The notes beneath the pieces are model-generated. The model saw nothing but the letters and a program-made list of their open reading frames with translations. It searched no databases and had not been told where the DNA came from. Below are positions 34,501 to 46,389 of a DNA stretch of 64,000 nucleotides, one piece after another. A program made the position numbers and the translations under genes. The stretch is taken from the NCBI GenBank assembly GCA_029851415.1, contig CM056742.1, forward strand, positions 153,641,121 to 153,705,120, written 5' to 3'. Numbering within the stretch: position 1 is the first letter of the stretch; each line of letters opens with the position of its first letter. The DNA comes from Eretmocerus hayati (Eukaryota > Arthropoda > Insecta > Hymenoptera > Aphelinidae).

Positions 34501-34800
34501 AGAGCGTCCATTGGTTCAGTCGGTAGAGGCATTGAGCCTTGAGCGGGCTGAAACTATGCGCTCTAGGGGGCGTGGGTTCGAATCCAGGTCGGATCACTCA
34601 GAATTTTTTCCGAGTAACTCAACCGAGAACGCGAATCCTTGCGTTCCGACAAAAAAACAATATAATGCCTTGATTGCTGAGCGCTCGGCCAAAAATTCGA
34701 AAGAACGATTGGGTTTCGATAAGGGTTGGTGGGTATCCTCCCGCAGTCGTGTCGAGCGTTGAACTTCGCTATGACTGTCATTGACAGTCCAGAAATTTCA
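34501..34800 (+). mobile_element. tRNA-derived SINE, second family member
   Basis: The head has box A TGGTTCAGTCGG (34512-34523) and box B GGGTTCGAATCC (34574-34585). CACTCAGAATTTTTTCCGAG follows, matching the post-head segment of the SINE at 6028-6651. The tRNA-like part has a long insertion between the boxes. The 3' end is not clear (somewhere near 34780-34800), without an obvious A tail. A degenerate tRNA gene is the alternative, but the shared post-head sequence favours a SINE. Confidence 0.7.
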
Positions 34801-36220
34801 GCGGAGAGACCGAATAGCTAGCATAGAATTGATTGAACCACTGATACTTCCTCGGATACTTCTCGAATCTGATTAAGGCGGTGAATATGGGCCTGCATAA
34901 AATGCAGATCATACTCGAAAAATGCCGTGGTGGTGCTTGAATTCTCGTAGCAACTCTCTGATAGAGTCCGCTCGAAATGATAGGAAAAATTGGAAAAACG
35001 ACTAATAAGAGTTAAAAAAAATTTTTAAAAAACGCTTTTATTCACTTTCCAAAAAATGTTGTAATTTGCGAGAGGATTATGTCCGATGTAGTGCAGATAG
35101 AATTCGATAGACCAATGTAAATCACATGGGAAAAATTGTGCGACGTATATGAGGAATTATGGGGAAAACACGTGTGCTGGCAGCGAATATTGCAGCTAAT
35201 AAGTATTAATTGGGTTTCTCGTATTAAAATATGTCACCACTATTATGTCGCGAATCACACTCATCTTCGGATGCAGCAGACAGTGTAGACAATGACAAAC
35301 ATTGTCTTTCGATCGCTGATATTGGTTCATCCTTCATCATACACGCATGCAAAGCGATTACTCGTAACCTGAGTACGCGCTCTTCCAAACACTAAAGATA
35401 CAGCACATAGTCACCTCATGGTACTTGAACTTATTAATTGGCACTGATGAATAACGATTTCCAGTGAAAGAATTTTGCATTTACTCAACTGCACGAGAAA
35501 CACGCGACCACAAAGAATCGGAAAATGCAAATACTAAATGAGCTCAATGGCAGCGGCAACAGAAGACTGATGGTCCGGTCCATAGACGATAGCAGACGAT
35601 AATAGAAATTTCGGTGACCCGGGGTGAGGTGCGGGCAGATCAAAAAAACATGTTGCAGCCTGCAAAAGTTTCATGAATCCGAGCGAGCTCGATGAGCGAC
35701 GACACTTCCGGTCACGCAGTACAATATATAGAGCAATATGCAGCGCATGCCTACTTTATCGGTAGACAGGATGCAAAAATGTGTCCACTAGATGTTACTA
35801 GAATGTAAGAACTATGGCCACGGTGAAGTGCAATAAAAGCGTTTAATTAATAATAAAAACTGGGTAAATGACAATGGCCTCCACGCCAAGGCGCTGGGGG
35901 TAACAGGTAAAACCCGAAAGAGTGTACGTTGGAAAACAAATACAATACAATACTACTCAATAACATTTGAGTTATTGATAAAAATTATGCAAGCAGATTG
36001 AAGCGCTATTACTGGAATAATAGCAACTTCATGCTTTTTTTGAGATTTTTGTCGTTCTTATAAGCCTTGTTATGTAACACTAATTATTCTAATTCAATAT
36101 AGGTTCGGTTTTTCGGTTAAACGCGGGAAAATTGTCCTGAATTCCGCGGCGGTCAGAATAAAGGGCGTAAGTCCATTTGAAAGAAAATAGTGAAAAATGG
36201 CTTCTAGTGCTATCTCTTAT
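34801..36220. other. Unannotated interval
   Basis: No gene recognised. One isolated AAAGGGCGTAAG at about 36160 matches the box of the GGGCGTAA elements and may be a small remnant. Confidence 0.5.
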
Positions 36221-38731
36221 GAGTCATTCTTTTTAATATCGCCAACTTTTGGGTCGAGGGTCACGGATTTTTTTGTAACTTTGGGTACATGTCATATATG
36301 ATGAAAGTAGGTGGAAAGCACAGTTTTTAGGCCCGGAAAGTGATCCGTGGAGGTTTGGCGACCTATTTTCGTTTTGAAAATTTGCGAAAAAATTGGTTTT
36401 TTCATTTTTTGATTGATTTTTCACGCAAATAGGACCCAGGAGAAAAAATATTCCAAACACATGGGTCGACGTAAAAAAATCTGAACTTTTTGAAAAAAAT
36501 ACTTGCAGCATCGAAAAATGTCAACATAACCTCAAAAAAAAGAGTTTTTTTGAAAAAAAGTAATTTTTGGGGCCTTAGGGCCCACTTTACATCAAATCTG
36601 ATATTCTCATCGGATTCCTCGTCAAATTTTACGTCGAAAACCGTTTTGAACAGATTGGGATCTACTTGGGATGGGTTGCTTTGAATGAAATTTCAAGAAA
36701 AATCGTCGAAAAATTGCCTTCATTCGTGCTTTCGCATGGGGAGCACCTGCGTACAGTGCCATGTGGTCGAGTTATACGATTTGGCTGAACATGTTTTCAT
36801 ACGTAATTTTTGACGTAAAAACTGAATCTGCAGCCCATTTTATCCCAGTATTTCAGATTTTCCCTTAACATCGTAAGATATTGTTCATATAGAAATCATT
36901 TTTGACCATTTTTTCAACATTTTCAAAGTTCACCATCTCAAGAATGCAGCCTGGACAATATCATCATAATACTCAAAACTAGATTCTTCCCCGGAAATTG
37001 AGGTACTCAACGTGATCTTCGTGATGATTTCGCCCTAGAATGCTCCTGGTGTGAGATGCGAACCAATCATTTGAGTTGCTATCAGCAACATTTGCATGAT
37101 TTCATCGTTTATCGTTCAAAAGCTCGTTGAGTGCATAAAAACCACCCTTCCTCGAACCAGGAAGGTGCATTTCCTTTGTTTCAGTATGATCTTTCAGGAA
37201 ATATGATTGTTATTCTCAAGTATAGATGTCTAGGATGTACGAACTACTTGTACAAATCGAATGGGTCAATATTCATCGTGATATTATGAGAATATCACTT
37301 GGTGAGGAAAATTCAAAGCGTTGGGGGTCGGTACCTCAAGGAACATGGGATGGTTCTTCGTCCATCATAACGAGATGTTATTTCCTCTTCATCATGTTTA
37401 ATACTCAACTACGATCCAGTGAGCTGTAGAAAATTAGTAGAAGTATCCCAATGTGTGCTAACCTTGACGCTGACAAACAATGTGGACAGCTTCAGTACGC
37501 ATCCAAATGAATCAGTTTCTCAATTCTACGAAAGCAGGATGAATTCCGGCATTTTCAACTGAAAATGTCATCTTGTCCTGGCAGACTAAAACATTTCCTT
37601 GTCCTCGTGATAGGATAGTGTCCTCGAACACTTTGAATTCTCCTATCTAGTGGGAGCTTTCCTCGAATCTCAATAGTTGCTAGTTCATCAGTTGGTATAA
37701 TATGCTCCACAGATTTATAGATTCAGGACATCCATACTTGAGATGATAATCATATTTCCTGAGTGATCATGTGGGAACAAAGAAAGTGCACCTTGGTTCA
37801 AGGAAGGATGATTTTTACTCACTCAACGAGCTTTTGAACGATAAACGATGAAATCATGCAAATGTTGCTGATAGCAACTCAAATGATTGGTTCGCATCTC
37901 ACACCAGGAGCATTCTAGGGCGAAATCATCACGAAGATCACGTTGAGTACCTCAATTTCCGGGGAAGAATCTAGTTTTGAGTATTATGATGATATTGTCA
38001 AGGCTGCATTCTTGAGATGGTGAACTTTGAAAATGTTGAAAAAATGGTCAAAAATGATTTCTATATGAACAATATCTTACGATGTTAAGGGAAAATCTGA
38101 AATACTGGGATAAAATGGGCTGCAGATTCAGTTTTTACGTCAAAAATTACGTATGAAAACATGTTCAGCCAAATCGTATAACTCGACCACATGGCACTGT
38201 ACGCAGGTGCTCCCCATGCGAAAGCACGAATGAAGGCAATTTTTCGACGATTTTACTTGAAATTTCATTCAAAGCAACCCATCCCAAGTAGATCCCAATC
38301 TGTTCAAAACGGTTTTCGACGTAAAATTTGACGAGGAATCCGATGAGGATATCAGATTTGATGTAAAGTGGGCCCTAAGGCCCCAAAAATTACTTTTTTT
38401 CAAAAAAACTCTTTTTTTGAGGTTATGTTGACATTTTTCGATGCTGCAAGTATTTTTTTCAAAAAGTTCAGATTTTTTTACGTCGACCCATGTGTTTGGA
38501 ATATTTTTTCTCCTGGGTCCTATTTGCGTGAAAAATCAATCAAAAAATGAAAAAACCGATTTTTTCGCAAATTTTCAAAACGAAAATAGGTCGCCAAACC
38601 TCCACGGATCACTTTCCGGGCCTAAAAACTGTGCTTTCCACCTACTTTCATCATATATGACATGTACCCAAAGTTACAAAAAAATCCGTGACCCTCGACC
38701 CAAAAGTTGGCGATATTAAAAAGAATGACTC
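36221..38731. mobile_element. Foldback element 4: near-identical palindrome, arms ~1 kb
   Basis: The arms run from 36221 to about 37215 and from about 37730 to 38731, with a spacer of about 500 bp. They are nearly identical: a 92-codon frame in each arm differs at one residue (KNEKTN/KNEKTD). The ends are GAGTCATTC on the left and GAATGACTC on the right. CTCTTAT occurs at 36214-36220 and 38729-38735, a 4-7 bp candidate duplication (exact length ambiguous because it overlaps the terminus). No transposase is recognisable. Low arm divergence implies recent insertion or ongoing arm conversion. Confidence 0.85.
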
Positions 38732-39715
38732 TTATATATTTGAGTAACATTCAACTGTGATAGTGGAATCGTCAGTATCTTTCATCACTAATCACGAATC
38801 AAATCCATTATTTTGTGTGCCGCGTGAATACATAACTGAGATGTGATGAAATCCGGAGTTTTGGAGTGCTTTTCAATAATTTTATTGGAAAAATTTACGA
38901 AAATTTATCAAAAGAAAATTCAAAATATAATCTGATCGGTGCGCCAGGGTCCGAAAAAATTTTCCCGATTTTTCTTATCAGATATTGATATTTTCACCCA
39001 TAAAATCAAAATAGTTCACCTGAGAAGAACTCTGAGATCAACCATTTTTTAGTCTATCGTGCTCTCGCGGAATTACTGTTCTATGATACTTACACAGTGC
39101 GCGCTCTTATTCTCTAAGTTGCTCCTCTTTTCACTGTCAAAATAAAACTGACCGTGTACGGCAAAGATATCAAACATGTTAAACGATTCACACTGATGGC
39201 CTTTCCATATATATGTATAAATAGAAAAGTAGTTGAGCGTTTTCAGTCGAGTAAGGAAAAACTCTTGTAGTGAAATATGAATAAGTCCACTTTCAATCTG
39301 GACTTATAGGATCGCACCGATAACTTCGAGTCAAATTCAAATAGAACGAGACGGCGCCTGAGAAATACCCTTTCGCCTTCACAGAAAAGCTCGACGCAGC
39401 ATGTTTTTGACATACGTTCGTATGTGATACATTTTTCTAGAACGAAAAAGTTTGCACTGATTATACAACTCGAAAAACTCGAGTAGGGGCTTGCATTGGC
39501 GCATGAAATAATTCCTTTAAATAGGAGCTTTCGAATGGTGTGTCGCGGAAATGCATTATCTCCTGCTACATACTGGGATTGTAAGTAAGAGGAGAGATGA
39601 TTTTGAAGATTGAAGGAGCAAAAGACCTCGTTATTGGGTATAAATCGGCGTCTAGAGTATAAGAAACAGCAAATATCGTCGCTAAGAACTAGCCTCGCAG
39701 GTTCCAGAAGACCAT
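38732..39715. other. Unannotated interval
   Basis: No gene recognised; the 158-codon minus-strand ORF (39243-39719) has no known domain and runs into the next element. Confidence 0.45.
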
Positions 39716-40227
39716 ACACTACCGGTCAAGGGTTTAAGCTCACCCAAAAAATTCTTTTTCAATTTTGTGAGTTGAAAGACTCGGCTCTATTTGACCTTGG
39801 ATGACTCTTCTGGAGCTGATTTTGAAGGTTTTTCTGCGTATTTCAAGATGGCAATATTCAGTTTTATCCGCACGGATCAGGATCTTTTCAATTAGAGCTT
39901 GAAAAAGTGTCAATTCGACAATTTTTGAGAGAATTTTTTGGCTCGTGCCAATTTGACCCACATAAATGTTTCAATATGGAAAATGTGAGACCCAAATGTA
40001 CAAGTCTAGAGCTTCAAAATCCGTTTTTGAACATCCCTCTACGCCACTCCTAATCTGAGCTATATTTTCTCTGAGGATCGAGATTTCTCGCAAAAAATAG
40101 CATTCCAATTTCAAAGAGATACGGAGCAAATGCATTTTTATGAAGTATAACTATCATCACTGTTATCCATCTTCTATATCTTGATCAAGAAAACTAAAAA
40201 TCTTTAAATATGCCCCAAAATAGTATA

Positions 40228-40340
40228 TTACGCACCTGCGTTCGCGAGGGGCCGAACGAAAGTGACACATTGCGGCCCGAGTGAGTTGCCGCACATACCC
40301 GTGGCCGCAATGGGTTGCATCTCCCCGAGGTGCGTATATA
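40228..40340. repeat. Small GC-rich inverted repeat
   Basis: TATTACGCACCTGCG at the left pairs with GAGGTGCGTATATA at the right, and inside ATTGCGGCC pairs with GGCCGCAAT. Probably a tiny MITE. Confidence 0.5.
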
Positions 40341-40428
40341 TAGTTCTTTTCAGTACACTTTCATCGAAATTCTATGGTTTCCGACACCGAGGCAAAATCC
40401 CGCACCGCCGCACAGACCGCACAGGTTA

Positions 40429-40728
40429 GGGTGCGTCCCCAAATGATGCATATGCATGCATATGCAGTGCACACTGCGCATATGCACGGCACATATGCAC
40501 ATGTGCAACTCATCGAAATTGATCAAAAATTGAAGGGCTCGCATCAGAGAACTTCTGATATGAATCGGGTTTTGTCTTTGCTGCATTGCCGGCTGATCCA
40601 AAGCAGATCTAGACGAGTTCCATCTGGGTTTGGCTAAAATTTGATAAGCTGCACATGTGCACGTGTGCAGTGCATAAGTGCAGTGTGCACTACATATTCA
40701 TGCATATGCACCATTTGGGGACGCACCC
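40429..40728. mobile_element. Harbinger-like MITE, TTA duplication
   Basis: Termini GGGTGCGTCCCCAAATGATG and the complementary ..CATTTGGGGACGCACCC. TTA lies at 40426-40428 and 40729-40731. TTA duplications with GGG-start termini fit PIF/Harbinger. The subterminal DNA is made of ATGCATATGCA-type alternating motifs. 300 bp, noncoding. Confidence 0.8.
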
Positions 40729-41225
40729 TTAGAGAACGTCGGAGCAGGGCGCAGCCCGAGGTCTGATGCGCATGCTCAGTCGTTTTATTTTCTTCCCTGG
40801 GCCCTATGGGCGGCAATGCGGGATTTTCTGCCTGGCATCGGGGCGGAAACCACAGGCTTTCGATGCAAGTGTGCTGAAAAGTGAATTTCCTCCTCATTTT
40901 TGAATACAGGTGCTAGTTTTTGCGAAAAATCTTCCATCAGAGAAAATGTCATAGCTCGGAGTGGGGGTGGCGTAGAGGGACGTTCAAGAACGGAATTTGA
41001 AGCTCTAGGTTTGTACTTTTGGATTTCACAACTCCCATATTTAAAAATTGGAAAGACCCTGATCCGTGCGGATGAAAATGGATATAGCATCTTGAACTAC
41101 GTGAAAAAACCTTCAAAATGAGCTGTGCAAGAGTCATCCACGGTCATAAACAGAACCGAGTAATTCAACTCACAAAATTGAAAAAAAAAAATTTTGGGTG
41201 AGCTTAAATTTTTGACCGGTAGTGT

Positions 41226-42089
41226 TCCTTATGGATCCTACTTTTAGATTGGACCTATCTCACATAATTTAATGATTTCAGCGAGCGTGCTAATTATGCA
41301 GAGCGCGATTCATCCGCAATGGTCAGGATAGCATACCTTCTTATCACAAATTTTGCACGATTCGCGATATCATTATGACACTCAGTTGCGACCACTATTT
41401 TTCTCCATCCACTCAAGTCTTCTTTCCTCGGCAACTTTCATATCTATATCTATCAGTACTCAAACGCACGTCGCTGATCATCGGATGAAAATCGCAGAAT
41501 CATACATATATAAGGTGAACCACGTGAATAAATCTCCGCGCTGATGCCGGGTAACATCGACGACGACTGTGGATCAAATTTAATTAATTATCGCCCCAGC
41601 GGTCGGCCGTAACGATTTGTGGAAGCAACATGCATGCATATTAGGATTGAGACTAGAATACGAGTTGGAATATTCGCATACATACCGATAACACAATATA
41701 GAGGAGCGCGCGCATCGGATAACTGATGATTAGCGAATTTCACGATACCTAATATATTATACCCGCGCGTATTAATCCATTACTTTTTGGAGGGTAGGTG
41801 GGTATGGACAAATTTCCCCTTATCGACGGGGATGGCCCAACGCGAACTCATCACCAATATATCGAAACGCACCCGAAACACTGCACACAATTAGCTCTGT
41901 GGAAACTTCGGGAACTTTGAACCTGTGTATGTAAGGGTTTAAAACGCTTTCAAAACGCTTGGAGAGAAAATCTTACGGGTCATTTTCCTTTCGGTGCTAT
42001 TTTTGGCGAAATTGTTAGATTTTTCTATCCACGCAGTATCCGAAAAAAAAGATTATCTTCGAAAATAATTTTTTAAGGCGCTATCAATA
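41226..42089. other. Unannotated interval
   Basis: Apparently non-repetitive sequence with no recognised gene. Confidence 0.45.
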
Positions 42090-42255
42090 AAAACTGTGAC
42101 CTACACTAGATAAGTCTCGGCAAAACGAAGAGGACTGTATAAACTTCATGTATCCAAAGGCTAATTGTTGGAGGAGGTAAAAAATTTTTAAGAAAAAATT
42201 TGGCGGAAAATCTGCTGGCATCAAATAAAAGCATTCTCTTTTGAGAAAGCAAAAA
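42090..42255 (+). repeat. Dispersed repeat, second copy of 4374-4530
   Basis: Direct homology to 4374-4530 (see that entry). Confidence 0.55.
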
Positions 42256-42569
42256 CGGTCAAAATGTCAGGTCCACTGATGCTGGTTATAGGCTTCACTT
42301 GCGACCGCTAGCGAGCCGAACGGGCAAATACGTCAAATATGTCATAGTAATAAGCACTTGAATAAGCATCAAACCGCTTATCAATTACAAGAACCGAGAG
42401 CACTCACTAGGTGCCCGGTGAGCTCGTACATTTTATGGCGCAATTTTGCCTAAAATTCTCGCTCAGTTTTTCCCAGTAAAAAGTAAAAGTTTGTTTCACT
42501 GTAGGCCTTTGCGCACCAATTTTTTCGTGAGGTTTATCATCATGTGTAATTTTTCCATGCCCAAAAATA

Positions 42570-42730
42570 TCGAAAAATAGTATATTATTGCCCTGGGCGC
42601 GTACGCTCAGCTCGAGCGTTATAGGGAAATAAGCGCCTGAAAAGAGCTTGCGAGCACATGGCAATTATGATTTCCCATCATGAAAATTGGAAAACCGCGT
42701 TTGAATTTGGCATTTTTAGATGTTGATTTT
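42570..42730. repeat. Dispersed repeat, second copy of 2098-2262 (inverted)
   Basis: The reverse complement aligns with the insertion in foldback 1, sharing GCGTACGCGCCCAGGGCAAT. Confidence 0.6.
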
Positions 42731-43824
42731 TACACTTCGAGGCGTACCTTTAGGCAAAAATCTAATTTTGCTAAATTTTTGGTCATGTCTGTATACATCA
42801 CTGTTAGTGCAACCCAGCTCGGCTTTTTCTAAAATATCTCTGCCAGGATGGGAGCCAAATGAAAACCCTGAAACCACAAAATTGTGGCTTAAACCGTTCG
42901 ACTGCGAGATCAATTTTAATGGCAAAATATCAATTACGTGCCATGCATCAATATGTCAGTTTCATGCCCACCTATACAGTGTTATCCGTGTTATCCTCGC
43001 GGTATACCCATGAGTAGACATTTTTATGTTCGCATGGTGAATTCGTACTTTATATGTTGCTAAAATTTGAAACATACTTCTCAGAACCATCGGAAGTAAA
43101 CTTTGACGTTGGAACATTTATCACTCCTAAATATCGAAATTTTGCACGACAGAACTACTCATATATTTGCAATGTTCCCGGGCAAAATCTGGGCTGCGAC
43201 GTGAGCTCTCGCTCGATCAGTACAGCAGCTCCTCTTTATCGAGAGGCTGAATTTATATAAATATGATGGGGATTGTTGACTGATGTGCGTGCAGGCCTGT
43301 AGGTGTACGAGTATGTGTGCGCGCGCAAATCGGAAATCACAAGTGGAAAATGACGATGTGGGGGCGGATGCGCGGATATATGCAAGACAAGATTTATAAT
43401 ACCTATACCTATATATATCGAGAAAGTTGCGGAGAGAGACATCAGGATATAAGGTGGAGGGAGGTGACCTTTGACCACCACGTGGCGCTTATGCGATCCC
43501 CAACATGTAGCACCAGCGCGGCCGCTAGCACGAGACCAAACCGCGATGCTGTCGCATTCGCGTGTAGCGCGTTGTCGAGTCACTAGCTCCCGTGCTGTTT
43601 CCAGCTATTTCACTTTTGCCTCGTGGCCTGACAAAATTCGTTATCTTTTGTCGAATATTGACATATTATCCAATATATAGCTTCGTGGTAACTGTTCAAT
43701 AGTGTTATTTTCGTTGTGTGTGTGAGTGTGTGTTGTGGTAATACATGAACGAAAACCGTGCATGATGATTAACAATAATTATAATTAGTGCTGTGTTTCG
43801 ACGTGCTTAAAACTATTCGATGTT
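42731..43824. other. Possible upstream/promoter region
   Basis: No repeat family is seen. A strong TATA-like TTTATATAAATA lies at about 43252-43263 and a relatively CG-rich stretch at 43480-43600, ahead of the candidate exon at 43825. The function is inference. Confidence 0.3.
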
Positions 43825-43898
43825 ATGGTGTTTGTACTCATAGACGATGCAACGGTGTCCAAGAAGAGAGATTTACAACAATTCAAAATTAATTTTTG
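43825..43898 (+). CDS. Candidate first coding exon (a)
   Basis: ATG in the context GTTATGG, 24 codons plus 2 nt: MVFVLIDDATVSKK.., then a splice-donor-like TTTTTG|GTAAAT. The product is not recognised. Without splicing the frame stops one codon later. Support is codon-like content, the donor and the CG-richer upstream region only. Chance is quite possible. Confidence 0.3.
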
Positions 43899-45622
43899 GT
43901 AAATCCTCCATTCAAGGCGTAAGAAGCTCCTTGACTTCAATTCGAAGTGGGAGGTTATACTAATTACTCATCATCGAGTGGTCCCTAATCAAGATCGAAC
44001 AATTGTCTTCATTCTTCATATCAAACAAAGCCTGAAATATTACGGTAAGAATAGACATATTTATGTATACTGATAAACGACGGGAAAATTTTTACAAAAA
44101 CATCTCCAAAGCGTGAGATCAGACCGATAACAATATGAATTAGGTCTTAACTGTTTTTTTTTTCTTTGAAATTCATTCGATATGTCGTATTAATTGACTG
44201 CTCAAAGGAAAAACCCAACAGGCGTGCGGAGAATGAAGCGATATATATTATCGTATTAGGTATACTTATTATATTTAATCGGATGCGATTGCACGCCTCG
44301 ATCGTCTGACTGCTACTGAATCATGGTTCGTCTGCTACTTTATTATAACGATATTTTTTCATTTACACCCGAATCGAATGACAGCTCGCTTTGGCGGGTC
44401 GATGATGATGCCTGATTATGCTGAATAACACCTTATTGCACTCGGCCACTCGAGCAACTGATGATCATGATATATATGTAAATACAATAATAGTTCGATA
44501 ATTTGACAGCTTTACCGTGGGGTAAACAAACGTCTTCTAAAAACACCGCACAGTATATAGATACTCAAACTCTATTACACAGCTGTTACTAGGGCATATC
44601 TAATGATCATTGATTTATCGTTAATACGCAATCTCATTACTCAAACTATTCATAACTCTCAATTATTTTGTGATGAACTATGACCAAAAGCGCAAGCCGA
44701 ATGCATGTTTGACAGTGAAAAGCTCTGAAAACACTATGATTTCTATCCGAGTTTCTATCATACTATACGCGAAGCTTCACAAAAACACAATATATCAAAC
44801 ATTGATGGCTATCAATCAATTAACGCGTATCAATCATCAAATGGACTGTTTATACCGACTTTATACCTTATAATTCCAAGAATCCTGGCGCCGAGTGACC
44901 TTGTAATTGGATTTTAAGAATTGATCGAATAGTTTCCAAAACTTTTCTTCGAAACGGATGTAATTCAAAACAAGCGCAAGTAGTAAAAGTTCCGAAAATC
45001 TCCGACTGCAATTTCCCGTGATTTTGCATGATTAATCATCCAGAATAAGAACCAAAAAACTGAGAGATCGCCATCGATGCATCATTATCATCATCATATT
45101 GAGTGAGAATTGGCCAAAAAGATAAGATCGTCCAGTCAGCGATAAGAGTGAAATGAAAAAAAAAAGAGAGAAAAAACTGTCACAGAAAGTACAAGTACTT
45201 CCTAAAGTCATAAACGTATTTTAAATCTGGCCACACATACACACATAGAAGCCATATGAAATTCTCCAGAAGAGAGTCATATCACGCGCGTGAGAGAAAA
45301 AGAGAACCCGATCCATTATTGCAATCTAAAACTACAGAGTGATATGGAATAACCCGAGAGATGCAGTCGCACGATCAGCATATTAATATGACTCATTGAG
45401 CATTCATCGCGTCCCGTTTTGATAACGTCCTCTCTGAGGCCGGATGAATGAATACATTCGTTTATATTATTTAGGTATGCTCTGCGCAATTATATATCTA
45501 ATATATTAAAAAAAAAAATTTCATCTTTTCAGTACATGCAATAGTTCATTCCAGAGGCTTCGATTTGAGACAAACGCACAATCATCACTCGTATATATAC
45601 CGATCATCATATTTGGCTGCAA
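43899..45622. other. Unannotated interval
   Basis: No recognised repeat or gene. An acceptor-like TTTCATCTTTTCAG ends at 45532 upstream of the next candidate exon. Confidence 0.45.
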
Positions 45623-45790
45623 ATGATAACGAGAAGTGCAAAATCAGCTGCGGAAGCTGCTGCTGCTGCTGCTGCTGCAACAGCATCAAAAACAATCGGT
45701 GCATCATCAGCTTCAACATCATCATCAAGAAAATGTTCCGTGATCGTTAAAAATACAACTAGACGATTACGTACTTGGAGACGCAGATGA
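45623..45790 (+). CDS. 55-codon ORF with poly-alanine, possible uORF
   Basis: Begins MITRSAKSAAEA, has eight alanines from a (GCT)n run (about 45655-45680), a Ser/Thr-rich stretch (SSASTSSSRK) and a basic C-terminus (TRRLRTWRRR), and ends with TGA at 45788-45790. It lies just upstream of candidate exon (b). Either an upstream ORF in that exon's leader or chance in triplet-repeat DNA. The triplet run also gives Cys- and Ala-rich frames elsewhere. Confidence 0.25.
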   Translation: MITRSAKSAAEAAAAAAAATASKTIGASSASTSSSRKCSVIVKNTTRRLRTWRRR

Positions 45791-45811
45791 CGACCCGAAA
45801 AATCAATTATA

Positions 45812-45863
45812 ATGGTCGAATTGTTAGACGATTGCATAGACGATACTGTTTGCGCTACTTCAG
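45812..45863 (+). CDS. Candidate first coding exon (b)
   Basis: ATAATGG start, 17 codons plus 1 nt: MVELLDDCIDDTVCATS, then a consensus donor TCAG|GTGAGC. An acceptor-like site at 45531-45532 would make the exon 45533-45863. The acidic N-terminus is not recognised. Phase 1 at the donor is the same as candidate exon (c), so both could join one downstream exon. Confidence 0.4.
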
Positions 45864-46389
45864 GTGAGCTTTCGATAACCGACGACTATTGCATTTCCTT
45901 TTTACGAGAACCGTACACGTCTACATTTTTGATAAATTGAGAAAATTAACTTTAACATTTTTGAAAATAGTGTAGGAGTCTTTTGGGTCGAAATGGACAC
46001 GCCATAATTGTGTCATGAGCCTCCTCAAGAGATATTGCACATACAGTCGAACTTGCCTAAGTGGAAAACCCCCCTTATCGGAGAAAAAATCTCGGTCCCT
46101 TGGGAAAAACCCCCAAAAGTGAGACAGCTTGTGAGCCATCGGCATTCAATATCTGTGACCAAATTTGGGAGGCAACTCATTAACTGAGACTCAATCTTTA
46201 CAAACGTCCGCATCAATCGTACTCGAAAACCATTGACCAATTTTTCATCATTTTTCGACAAATTTATCAACTATCTGCGAAAATAATGTTGTCCCCTTCA
46301 GATCTCAACTTAGACGAGTCGATTGTACGACTTTTGGAAGCTCAATTTACACGGTAAATTATTTGAACATAAATACTCACACGTTACAG
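45864..46389. other. Unannotated interval
   Basis: No recognised features. Confidence 0.45.

Larger units (their letters stand above)
39716..41225. mobile_element. Foldback element 5, Tc1/mariner-like termini
   Basis: Left ACACTACCGGTCAAGGGTTT AAGCTCACCC and right GGGTGAGCTTAAA..TTTGACCGGTAGTGT are complementary. Arms of about 350 bp (39716-40100 and 40900-41225) are diverged but alignable, for example TCTACGCCACTCC with GGGTGGCGTAGAG. TA precedes the left end; the right flank is TT. The termini are Tc1-like in wording, but the assignment is inferred. No transposase is visible. A Harbinger-like MITE (40429-40728) and a small GC-rich palindrome (about 40228-40340) are nested in the middle. 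Confidence 0.7.

Noticed and set aside
36233..36511. Two 92-codon nearly identical ORFs (36233-36511 minus, 38441-38719 plus)
   Set aside because: They are the two arms of one palindrome; identity reflects arm identity, not a conserved protein. The composition is Phe/Lys/Asn-rich, as expected from A/T runs.
45565..45750. Cys-rich frame over the triplet repeat
   Set aside because: Cys run is the alternative reading of (GCT)n; the Ala frame starts and stops more plausibly.
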